From an uncultured Dehalococcoidia bacterium (lineage in GTDB: Bacteria > Chloroflexota > Dehalococcoidia > Dehalococcoidales > UBA3254), in contig CAITCX010000066.1 in assembly GCA_903890885.1 (NCBI GenBank), positions 1 to 5,675 on the forward strand: a stretch of DNA of 5,675 nt. Direction: 5' to 3'. Shown piece after piece: positions 1 through 5,658 of the stretch. Position numbers and translations under genes: made by a program. Below the pieces are notes generated by a model. It was not told the DNA's origin, ran no database searches, and was given only the letters and a program-made list of their open reading frames with translations. The number at the start of each line of letters is the position of its first letter. Position 1 is the stretch's first letter.

Positions 1-158
1 CCTAAACCTTCTGTATACACACAGTAATAAAAATAAGAATACCTGTTTAAAAATACCTATTCTCGGTTCCGGTAACTTAAAAGACGCATTTTTAAATGAC
101 CCGATATTCCAAACCAATTCCAGAAATGTTATGTAATAAAATTGATAAACCTTATATC

Positions 159-170
159 ATTCTTAAGAAT
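159..170. promoter_or_regulatory. Perfect 12-bp palindrome, possible operator
   Basis: ATTCTTAAGAAT is a perfect inverted repeat with no spacer, lying about 26 bases upstream of the TATAAT box at 196-201, so it would overlap or flank the -35 region. Its right half, extended as TAAGAATAC, recurs at 34-42, and the AGAAT/ATTCT half-site recurs at 36-40 and 59-63. A dimeric repressor or activator could bind here. Short AT-rich palindromes also arise by chance, so the assignment is tentative. Confidence 0.3.
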
Positions 171-172
171 AC

Positions 173-201
173 TATGTAAATCTCAAAATATTTTGTATAA
201 T
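173..201 (+). promoter_or_regulatory. Candidate sigma70-type promoter with consensus -10 box
   Basis: TATAAT at 196-201 is a perfect -10 hexamer. At a 17-base spacing the -35 position (173-178, TATGTA) is poor, so an activator at the nearby palindrome might be needed. A competing candidate is the extended -10 TGCTATAGG at 259-267 with TTGTTT at 239-244, 17 bases upstream. Either would give a leader of roughly 35-100 bases before the GTG at 309. In such AT-rich DNA chance matches are common. Confidence 0.35.
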
Positions 202-293
202 AAGTTATCCGTATATAGCAAAGAAAAAGGCAATGCTATTGTTTTGTTTTGTTTAAATTGCTATAGGCCGAATTTATATATAGAAATTAATAT

Positions 294-300
294 GGGAGGG
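294..300 (+). promoter_or_regulatory. Ribosome binding site that fixes a GTG start
   Basis: GGGAGGG lies 8 bases before the GTG at 309. It is the strongest Shine-Dalgarno match near this gene and decides the start. The ATG at 292 that overlaps it is in a different frame. Confidence 0.75.
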
Positions 301-308
301 ACTATCAA

Positions 309-614
309 GTGGGAAAATCTACGGCTGATGAACATTATGAGGAGAAATTTGAGTTCCCTTTGTGGAAAATGATCAAAGAACGAGCTGAGAAGAAGGATCT
401 TAGTTATATCGATGCAGCCTGGGAAGTTCTTCCTGAATTCGGGAAGGACATTCGTTTCCGTGATGATGCCTTTGAAGATGAGTGCATAGCAAAACGGAAA
501 CTTGAATTGGCAGAACAAGAAAAAACTTGCCAACTGCTGGGATATGGCGATTCAGCCGCAAAAGATTTGAATATGCGGAACACCTACCCGACTATGCAAA
601 AGAAGAAAAAGTAA
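309..614 (+). CDS. Small charged hypothetical protein, first gene of the AprAB-like operon
   Basis: I do not recognise this 101-residue protein as a named family. It starts at a GTG 8 bases after GGGAGGG. It is rich in Lys, Glu and Asp, has no signal peptide or membrane segment, and looks mostly helical (about residues 14-29, 31-41 and 52-76), ending in a lysine-rich tail (98-101). It has only two cysteines (59 and 74) in no metal-binding pattern. Its TAA stop overlaps the AAGGAG ribosome binding site of the flavoprotein gene, leaving a 10-base gap, so the two are very probably co-transcribed and translationally coupled. Position suggests an accessory subunit, assembly factor or partner of the flavoprotein/ferredoxin pair; that is inference from context alone. 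The reading frame is well supported, the function unknown. Confidence 0.8.
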   Translation: MGKSTADEHYEEKFEFPLWKMIKERAEKKDLSYIDAAWEVLPEFGKDIRFRDDAFEDECIAKRKLELAEQEKTCQLLGYGDSAAKDLNMRNTYPTMQKKKK

Positions 615-618
615 GGAG
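613..618 (+). promoter_or_regulatory. Ribosome binding site overlapping the upstream stop codon
   Basis: AAGGAG with a 6-base spacer to the ATG at 625. It overlaps the TAA (612-614) of the small upstream gene, an arrangement that favours translational coupling. Confidence 0.8.
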
Positions 619-624
619 ACAGTA

Positions 625-2304
625 ATGACTTTAGATAGGTTAGCCAATAACGTTATTGATACCGATGTCCTGGTAATTGGAGGAGGGGTGGCTGGCTGTC
701 CGGCCGCTGCTAAAGCAGCTGAGCACGGCTTAAGTGTTACCCTGGTTGAGAAGTCAAAGGTTGATCGAAGTGGTAGTGCCGGGCAGGGAATGGATCACTA
801 CGGTGGGGCCTTCCCTCGCGGTATGACGGTAGACGAATTTGTAGAAATCTGGAAAGAATTAGGCTGGGAAAGCGCCTGGTATTTTGGTGGTAAATTTGCT
901 GACCCCAACCGACTGTACAGGCTCTACGCCAATGGTCAGTGGGGAGTAGAGGAACTGGAAAAGCTGGGCGTTAACATGAAATGGTATGACGGCAAAATCC
1001 GCCCTATCAAATCAGTTAGACAGTATCCTTTCCTGCGTATTCACTGGATGTATTGCAAACCGGAAATGGCCGCAGGCGTTAAAAAGAGAGGGGTTAACGT
1101 CCTCAACAGGACAATGATCACTGATCTGCTGACCCATAATGGCACTGTGGTAGGCGCTACTGCAGTGGATACCCGAACGGGTGCATTCACAGTAATCAGG
1201 GCCAAAGCTACTATTATCGCCACTGCTGCCTGCTCTCGTATTTACGACCCTGAGACCCCTGTTCCCTGGAAGTACAAATTCAGATTTCACTGGTGTCCCG
1301 CTTCTGTATCCGGCGATGGCTGGGCCATGGGTTTTCGCGCCGGGGCTGAAATGGCCAATTTTGAGCAGACCGAAAGAGGATACCGTTATCGTGATGACTT
1401 AACCCTTTCACAGGGTAACCGCAACAATGAAGGCGTTTCTGGTAACCAGTTTACCTGGGATGGCGAACCTATGTGCGGTAGAGACCGGGCTGACCTGGAG
1501 CGCCAGGGTAAAACCCCGATTTATGTCACTATTGAAAACATCGGCGATGACTTTCAGAAGAGAGTCGAAATCGCTTATGTTGATGAAAGAATGATTTCGC
1601 TTAAGGCCGCGCAGGACAGAGGATTTAATCCCAGGCATCACTGGTATGAATTGATGGATGATAGACCCAACCAGTTGCATGTGCCGCCCGGTCTTCTCGG
1701 AGATATGGATTTCAAGACTACTTTAAAGGGCTTGTATGTCATCGGTGATAGCGTGGCCGGCCAGCATGATGTTGCTAATGCAGCCGTTTCCGGATTCCTG
1801 GTGGGAGACAGTATTTCCTCTTATATTAAACAAGCTGCAGAGCCAATTATTGATGAAGCGCAGGTACAAAGCATCAAAGAAACCGTTTTGGCTCCTTTAT
1901 CTGTGAAAGATGGAACGCCGCCTATGGAGCTTGAGTGTGCCATCCGCTACGCCTGTAATCGTTACGTAGGTACCTTTAGAGCAGAGGGTAAAATCCGCGA
2001 AGGACTCAGAAGGTTGGCTTCCTTGAAAAGAGAGTTCCTGCCTAAATTAACGGCCAATAACCCGCATTTCCTGACCCGATGTCTTGAAGTTAGAAACCTG
2101 TTTGATGTTGCCGAGTTACATATGTTGGCCTGTCTGGAACGCAAAGAATCCCGTGACTTTCAAATCCGGCTGGATTATCCTGACAAAGATCCCAAATACG
2201 AAGGTATGCTTTTACATCAGAAACTGGTAAATGGTAAAATAACACTCGATTGGAAAAAGCAAGGTCAAATGACATTAGCTGGTTCTCATAAGGAGGAAAG
2301 ATAA
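625..2304 (+). CDS. FAD-binding oxidoreductase, AprA-like (adenylylsulfate reductase alpha/fumarate reductase superfamily)
   Basis: A 559-residue soluble flavoprotein. The N-terminal Rossmann fold has the dinucleotide motif VIGGGVAG (17-24) and the ribose-binding Glu42. RSGSAGQG (48-55) matches the AprA-type flavin loop; the residue at the covalent-FAD histidine of fumarate reductases is Gly50, so FAD should be non-covalent. Further family blocks are GDGWAMGFRAGAEM (230-243), the second FAD motif GLYVIGDSVAG (369-379) and the C-terminal helical block around NLFDVAELHMLACLERKESR (491-510). Residues 101-180 (WGVEELEKLGV, KPEMAAG) also follow AprA more than SdhA/FrdA. The usual HPT substrate motif is replaced by FEQT (246-249), and the AprA loop before the second FAD motif seems shortened. 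AprA usually runs about 620-660 residues. It is followed after 1 base by a ferredoxin gene, the likely electron partner. Fumarate reduction is unlikely; APS/sulfite chemistry is unproven; the substrate is unknown. Confidence 0.9.
   Translation: MTLDRLANNVIDTDVLVIGGGVAGCPAAAKAAEHGLSVTLVEKSKVDRSGSAGQGMDHYGGAFPRGMTVDEFVEIWKELGWESAWYFGGKFADPNRLYRLYANGQWGVEELEKLGVNMKWYDGKIRPIKSVRQYPFLRIHWMYCKPEMAAGVKKRGVNVLNRTMITDLLTHNGTVVGATAVDTRTGAFTVIRAKATIIATAACSRIYDPETPVPWKYKFRFHWCPASVSGDGWAMGFRAGAEMANFEQTERGYRYRDDLTLSQGNRNNEGVSGNQFTWDGEPMCGRDRADLERQGKTPIYVTIENIGDDFQKRVEIAYVDERMISLKAAQDRGFNPRHHWYELMDDRPNQLHVPPGLLGDMDFKTTLKGLYVIGDSVAGQHDVANAAVSGFLVGDSISSYIKQAAEPIIDEAQVQSIKETVLAPLSVKDGTPPMELECAIRYACNRYVGTFRAEGKIREGLRRLASLKREFLPKLTANNPHFLTRCLEVRNLFDVAELHMLACLERKESRDFQIRLDYPDKDPKYEGMLLHQKLVNGKITLDWKKQGQMTLAGSHKEER
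2291..2296 (+). promoter_or_regulatory. Ribosome binding site of the ferredoxin gene, inside the flavoprotein gene
   Basis: AGGAGG lies inside the last codons of the flavoprotein gene, 9 bases before the ATG at 2306. The strong site and 1-base intergenic gap point to coupled, near-stoichiometric synthesis of the two proteins. Confidence 0.8.
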
Positions 2305-2305
2305 A

Positions 2306-2506
2306 ATGCCCGCGAAAATTGATTACAAAAAATGTATTGGTTGCAAAAGATGCTACGATTTATGCCCGATGGATGTTTTTACCATAGATAAAGAAACCGA
2401 AATGCCTAAAGCTACTTATAATGAAGAGTGCTGGCATTGCGGTATCTGCTGGATGGAATGCCCGAAACGAGCCATTGACATTACCTACCCGGCATCTATG
2501 TGGTAG
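2306..2506 (+). CDS. 2x[4Fe-4S] ferredoxin, short AprB-like partner subunit
   Basis: A 66-residue protein with two complete CxxCxxCxxxCP motifs: Cys10/13/16/20 and Cys42/45/48/52, enough for two [4Fe-4S] clusters. The second motif, CWHCGICWMECPKRAID (42-58), closely follows the CWxCxxCxxxCPxxAID block of AprB, the ferredoxin subunit of adenylylsulfate reductase, including the Trp next to the first cysteine (Trp43). Unlike AprB, the first motif lacks the extra residues between its second and third cysteines, and the roughly 80-residue C-terminal tail that wraps around AprA is absent. The start is set by AGGAGG and a 1-base gap after the flavoprotein stop. It probably shuttles single electrons between a cellular donor or acceptor and the FAD of its neighbour. 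A generic ferredoxin is the alternative, but the gene pairing argues for a dedicated subunit. Confidence 0.93.
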   Translation: MPAKIDYKKCIGCKRCYDLCPMDVFTIDKETEMPKATYNEECWHCGICWMECPKRAIDITYPASMW

Positions 2507-2539
2507 TTAGTTCAGTTTGTAAATAATCAATAACCCGAT

Positions 2540-2581
2540 AACTCCTTATCAAAACAAGAATTGTTTTGATAAGGAGTTTTT
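2540..2581 (+). terminator. Intrinsic (rho-independent) terminator of the AprAB-like operon
   Basis: An 18-base arm (2540-2557, AACTCCTTATCAAAACAA) is perfectly complementary to 2561-2578 across a 3-base loop (GAA). The 3' arm runs into a run of five Ts at 2577-2581. It begins 33 bases after the ferredoxin stop. The stem has only five G-C pairs but is long and mismatch-free. Hairpin plus T-run termination favours a bacterial host. There is no matching T-run on the other strand, so it should work rightward only. Confidence 0.9.
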
Positions 2582-2661
2582 CAAATTATCACTTTATCCG
2601 CTTGAACCTTTAGAACCTCGCTAACTTTCTGCACCGGCTAATGTGCCTCAGAGTTTTATTG

Positions 2662-2695
2662 CCAGGTGGTTAGTCCTCCCAGGTGGTTAATCCTC
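2662..2695 (+). repeat. Two-copy 17-bp tandem repeat before the nitroreductase gene
   Basis: Copies at 2662-2678 (CCAGGTGGTTAGTCCTC) and 2679-2695 (CCAGGTGGTTAATCCTC) are head to tail and differ at one base (2673 versus 2690). Each ends in a CTCC-type sequence complementary to the GGAG of the ribosome binding site at 2697-2702. It could be a recent slippage duplication or a functional element. Confidence 0.8.
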
Positions 2696-2696
2696 C

Positions 2697-2702
2697 AAGG
2701 AG
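2697..2702 (+). promoter_or_regulatory. Ribosome binding site of the nitroreductase gene
   Basis: AAGGAG with a 6-base spacer to the ATG at 2709. It abuts the tandem repeat, whose CTCC ends could base-pair with it. Confidence 0.8.
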
Positions 2703-2708
2703 TAGATC

Positions 2709-3431
2709 ATGAATTATGAATCTTTTCTGGAATTGATCAAAAACAGGCGCAGCATTCGTAAATTCAAACCAGATCCTGTATCTGACGATTATATTGAAAA
2801 AATAATTGAAGCGGCACGCTATGCCCCTTCTGGCGCCAATACCCAACCCTGGGAATTTCTCGTTATTAAAAACCAGGAATTGAAAGATAGCATTATGCAA
2901 ATCATCAATGAATTGAGAAACCGCGGTGGAGTTGATAGAGCACCCCAGCCAAATGCCGTTGTTTCAAGACCAGTTCACTCCCCTGGTGATACCAGTAAGG
3001 CTCCGGTTTTCATTATGTTATTGGGCGATGAGAGAACCAGAGTAGGGTTACCTGGCAAAGCTGGTCAAGACGACCGCAAATGGCAGTCAGTTTTAACCTC
3101 CAGTCTTGCTAATGCTTTCCTGTACATGCATCTGGCTGCCGCCTCTCTTGGACTGGCTTCACAGTGGCAATCCGGAGTGGAACGACCTGACGCCAGGGAA
3201 AAGCTCGGAAAGCTTCTGGGTCTGCCTGGAGAATTGCATATTTACGACATGATGGTAGTGGGCTACCCTGATGCTCCACCGCTTCCCAAAATATTGAGAG
3301 AGCGCGCAAAAATGGTCCATTATAATTATTGTCGCCAGGAAGATATAAGAACTGAAGAAGAAATACAGGAATTTTTTACGAGGTCCAGGAGTTTATCAGA
3401 ATCACGCGGCGTTGATGGTAAAACTCACTAG
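2709..3431 (+). CDS. Nitroreductase-family FMN-dependent oxidoreductase
   Basis: A 240-residue cytoplasmic flavoprotein. The N-terminal RRSIRKFKPDPV (13-24) is the classic nitroreductase FMN-phosphate binding block, and APSGANTQPWEFLVI (39-53) is the second FMN-binding signature. The helix SSLANAFLYMHLAAASLGLAS (131-151) and DMMVVGYPDAPP (180-191) complete the fold: the first is the central dimer helix, the second the usual VxGYPxxxP element. Residues 75-125 form a longer, Pro/Gly-rich middle segment, typical of subgroups where substrate loops vary. A charged tail (205-240) extends past the core. Such enzymes use NAD(P)H to reduce nitro groups, quinones or enones, but substrate cannot be read from sequence. 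A strong AAGGAG site sets the start. The MATE gene follows after 45 bases, which suggests a shared transcript and perhaps a detoxification role (inference). Confidence 0.92.
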   Translation: MNYESFLELIKNRRSIRKFKPDPVSDDYIEKIIEAARYAPSGANTQPWEFLVIKNQELKDSIMQIINELRNRGGVDRAPQPNAVVSRPVHSPGDTSKAPVFIMLLGDERTRVGLPGKAGQDDRKWQSVLTSSLANAFLYMHLAAASLGLASQWQSGVERPDAREKLGKLLGLPGELHIYDMMVVGYPDAPPLPKILRERAKMVHYNYCRQEDIRTEEEIQEFFTRSRSLSESRGVDGKTH

Positions 3432-3476
3432 CTTTAAATATCTAACTATTAGAAAACTCCAATTGGCAATTAAATT

Positions 3477-4856
3477 ATGGAAAAGATAAATAGTTCCTCT
3501 GTGCGTAAAACCTCTCACAGAGACCTGACCAAAGGCCATATCCTGGGCAATCTATTGTCCCTGGGCTGGCCAATGCTTATCAGTGATGGTCTTAATACCT
3601 TTGGGCCTACAGTCGATATGTTCTGGGTTGGCAGGCTGGGACCTTCGTCTATTGCCGGTGTAGGAGTTTCTGGACTGATCCTTAACATGGTTAATCTGGG
3701 AATAATGGGCATTAATATTGGTCTGAGGGCTTTAATCGGCCATTATGTTGGCAGAGGTGATACTGAGAAAGCTGAACATCTGGGAAAACAGGCTCTGGTG
3801 CTCAGCGGTTTCTATTCCATCTTGATAACAATCATCCTGATACTTTTAGCTAAACCCATATTAAGTTTGTTTGGCATGGAACCAGAAGTGATATCTCAGG
3901 GCACTGCCTATTTGAGATTGGCCTTAGTCGGTACTATCCCCATATCACTCCACATGATGTGTGAGGCTGTTATGCAAGCCGCTGGAGATTCTGTGACTCC
4001 CATGAAAATAAGTGTCTTGATGAGAGTAGTCCATTTCACGCTAGATCCGTTTTTTATTTTCGGCTGGTGGATTTTTCCCAACCTGGGCGTTATGGGAGCA
4101 GCCCTTTCGAGTATAACCGCCACCACCCTGGGAATGTCGATTTCATTGTTTATCGTTTTATCCGGTCGCAGCCGTCTGAAAATAACCTTAAGACAATTTA
4201 AAATTGATTTTTCTACCATGTGGCGAATATTAAAGATCGGCTTGCCGGCTTCAATATCAGGAGCGCAGCGCCGCTTTTCTGCCATCGTCATAATGGGATT
4301 TATTACCCCTTTCGGCACATTGGCTGTTGCCAGTTATGCTTTGCTGGAGAGAATTCAACAGTTTGCCTCAATCTGCAACTTCGGGTTTGGCAGGGCATCC
4401 GGCGTTCTGGTTGCCCAGAACCTGGGGGCTAAACAGCCTGAACGGGCGGCCAAAAGCGCCTGGCTGGCTATGGGTCTGGGTGAGTCTATTATGTTAACTC
4501 TGGCTATTCTAATGTTAATTTGGCCTCGTCAAACCATTGGCATCTTTACCCACGATGCTGACCTGATCAATTTTGCCAGTGTTTTACTTAAGATAATGAT
4601 TGTTGGTTATTCTATAACTGCCTGTGAAATGATATTGTCGTATAGTCTTATTGGAGCCGGGGACACTCTTCCTCCTATGTTTTTTTCCGTTATAATCATC
4701 TGGCTTATAACAGTGCCCCTTACCTACGTATTATCCAGATTCACCAGTTTAGGAATTACCGGCATTTGGTGGGGAATAGCCATTGGCATGGTGGTTAGCG
4801 CCGTTACTTTTATAACTTATTTCCGGCTGGGAAGATGGAAACATAAGAAAATCTAG
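3477..4856 (+). CDS. MATE family multidrug/cation antiporter
   Basis: A 459-residue integral membrane protein with about 12 hydrophobic helices, the normal size for MATE (multidrug and toxic compound extrusion) carriers, which expel organic cations and other compounds in exchange for Na+ or H+. The family block VDMFWVGRLGPSSIAGVG (46-63) is clear; Asp47 sits where MATE proteins have an ion-coupling acidic residue in helix 1. The internal two-fold repeat shows in QAAGDSVTPM (167-176) and IGAGDTLPPM (392-401), which occupy matching places in the two halves. Cytoplasmic loops are basic (231-251, 450-458). No good ribosome binding site precedes the ATG at 3477; GTG at 3501 is an in-frame alternative, also without one. 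The weak site and 45-base gap suggest expression from the nitroreductase transcript. Substrate is unknown. Confidence 0.94.
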   Translation: MEKINSSSVRKTSHRDLTKGHILGNLLSLGWPMLISDGLNTFGPTVDMFWVGRLGPSSIAGVGVSGLILNMVNLGIMGINIGLRALIGHYVGRGDTEKAEHLGKQALVLSGFYSILITIILILLAKPILSLFGMEPEVISQGTAYLRLALVGTIPISLHMMCEAVMQAAGDSVTPMKISVLMRVVHFTLDPFFIFGWWIFPNLGVMGAALSSITATTLGMSISLFIVLSGRSRLKITLRQFKIDFSTMWRILKIGLPASISGAQRRFSAIVIMGFITPFGTLAVASYALLERIQQFASICNFGFGRASGVLVAQNLGAKQPERAAKSAWLAMGLGESIMLTLAILMLIWPRQTIGIFTHDADLINFASVLLKIMIVGYSITACEMILSYSLIGAGDTLPPMFFSVIIIWLITVPLTYVLSRFTSLGITGIWWGIAIGMVVSAVTFITYFRLGRWKHKKI

Positions 4857-4952
4857 AAATATTGAACGGGTCTAAACATTATGTCGTGTCAATAGAATCA
4901 ATTTTATTGTACCAGTTTATTGAATGTCTTCCGCTGCGCTGTCGGTTCTTCA
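4857..4952. other. Convergent intergenic region
   Basis: The MATE and archaellin genes end facing each other here. The only structure I see is a short hairpin, 4890-4897 with 4902-4909 (eight pairs including one G-U, loop TCAA), with no proper T-run on either strand. It may stabilise 3' ends or act as a weak terminator. No gene is visible. Confidence 0.4.
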
Positions 4953-5627
4953 TCAATGCATGTCTACTACATTGAAAAGGAAATCCGGAGTTGTACGTAT
5001 AACACTTAAGATCGCCCCGTTGACCGGTTTCAATTCCAGGCAGAAGGTGTGCCCGGTATCTACATAGTTAGCCCCTAAAAATACCGATGACTCGGTAGCA
5101 GGTGGTCCCCAGTCAGCACCATCAAAGGCATGCAGCCAGACTGAAATAACTACTTTTTCACCATAATCAAGCATGTTGTCACCGTTATGATTGCCTATCC
5201 ATTCCACCGTCCAGGCACAACCCTGAATGGTCACATTCTGGTCCATAAAACTAATCTGGAGCCTGTTTGCGCCGGGATTTGAGTTAACTAGAGCCCCATT
5301 ATCCGGATCAACAGTATAGGCAGGAGTTAAATCGGTCTGTTCGTTATTTGAGAAGACAGCGGCCGTCATAACCAGTTTGCCCAGGCTGCCGTTGGCACCG
5401 GGGTTCAGGGTGTCTCTTACGCCTTTTACGCTGCCCTTCAAGACTATCGCTCCCTGGGCCTTCTTCAAACCAGCGTAGACCGCTTCCTGGCTTTTTTCAG
5501 TAGAGAACAATCCGGCACTCAGGACAGTATATGCGAAGACCGCTGCCACCACCACAAAAGCTATCAGGATAACGGCAGTTTCGAGGCCGGTAATGCCCTT
5601 TTGCTGGTTATCAATGCTCTTTATCAA
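4953..5627 (-). CDS. Archaellin (archaeal-type flagellin), class III signal peptide
   Basis: A 224-residue preprotein of the archaeal flagellin family, the filament subunit of the archaellum, a rotary motility structure built by type IV pilus-like machinery. QQKGITGLE (8-16) is a class III signal site: cleavage is expected after Gly11, leaving Ile12 first and Glu16 at +5. Residues 15-41 form the hydrophobic helix (LETAVILIAFVVVAAVFAYT...) that packs in the filament core, followed by the family block GLFSTEKSQEAVYAGLKKAQ (39-58). The rest is a beta-rich outer domain including NGDNMLDYGEKVVISVWL (148-165), and a typical ending, PVNGAILSVIRTTP (201-214). Cys137 and Cys196 could form a disulfide. 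The start is TTG; the frame is closed by stops just upstream and has no ATG or GTG. Convergent with the MATE gene, so no further archaellum genes follow it. Confidence 0.9.
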   Translation of the reverse strand: MIKSIDNQQKGITGLETAVILIAFVVVAAVFAYTVLSAGLFSTEKSQEAVYAGLKKAQGAIVLKGSVKGVRDTLNPGANGSLGKLVMTAAVFSNNEQTDLTPAYTVDPDNGALVNSNPGANRLQISFMDQNVTIQGCAWTVEWIGNHNGDNMLDYGEKVVISVWLHAFDGADWGPPATESSVFLGANYVDTGHTFCLELKPVNGAILSVIRTTPDFLFNVVDMH

Positions 5628-5658
5628 ATCTGGGTATCCATCCTCTCATCAAAATCAT
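5611..5658 (-). other. Short out-of-frame ORF overlapping the archaellin start
   Basis: An ATG at 5658-5656 opens a 15-codon frame (MILMRGWIPRFDKEH, stop at 5613-5611) that contains the archaellin ribosome binding site and overlaps its first five codons in another frame. It could be a leader peptide, a chance ORF, or the true N-terminus displaced by an indel, since a basic hydrophobic start would suit a class III signal peptide. I see no ribosome binding site for it in the 17 bases available. Confidence 0.3.
5641..5647 (-). promoter_or_regulatory. Ribosome binding site of the archaellin gene
   Basis: On the minus strand this reads GAGAGGA, 13 bases before the TTG at 5627. The spacing is longer than usual, and the TTG codon is weak, so initiation may be inefficient or regulated. 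It is the only plausible site for the archaellin frame. Confidence 0.45.

Larger units (their letters stand above)
1..308. other. AT-rich non-coding leader upstream of the flavoprotein operon
   Basis: I find no credible gene here. A 76-codon open frame starting at 142 is AT-biased, lacks a ribosome binding site and runs into the next gene in another frame. The stretch holds promoter-like elements, a 12-bp palindrome at 159-170 and a 9-bp direct repeat (TAAGAATAC at 34-42 and 164-172), annotated separately. AATACCT is also repeated at 38-44 and 52-58, and AGAATA (36-41) faces TATTCT (58-63). The length and repeat content suggest that regulation of the downstream operon is concentrated here, which is inference. 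Confidence 0.6.
2507..2708. other. Intergenic region between two operons
   Basis: It contains the intrinsic terminator (2540-2581) and a 17-bp tandem repeat (2662-2695). A short direct repeat, GAACCT at 2604-2609 and 2613-2618, is also present. TTGAAC at 2602-2607 could be a -35 box but no good -10 follows at the right spacing, so I cannot place the nitroreductase promoter. Confidence 0.5.

Noticed and set aside
273..282. Archaeal-style TATA box (TTTATATATA) before the small gene
   Set aside because: It would place transcription start near 300-305 and remove the strong GGGAGGG site at 294-300, so it does not fit the gene start.
142..372. 76-codon plus-strand open frame in the leader
   Set aside because: It lacks a ribosome binding site, has AT-driven composition, and overlaps the better supported GTG-started gene in another frame.
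261..533. 90-codon minus-strand open frame over the small hypothetical gene
   Set aside because: It is antisense to a gene that has a strong ribosome binding site and operon coupling; it has no recognisable protein features.
625..2304. Naming the flavoprotein aprA, sdhA or frdA
   Set aside because: Key substrate-site features differ from both groups and no pathway genes are visible, so a gene symbol would overstate function.
2662..2695. CRISPR array
   Set aside because: Only two 17-bp copies exist with no spacers between them, so this is a simple tandem duplication.
3908..4318. 136-codon minus-strand open frame inside the MATE gene
   Set aside because: It is the antisense shadow of a clear membrane protein gene, with no motif or ribosome binding site.
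4890..4909. Bidirectional terminator between the convergent genes
   Set aside because: The stem is short and AT-rich with a G-U pair and no T-run follows on either strand, so I describe it only as a weak hairpin.
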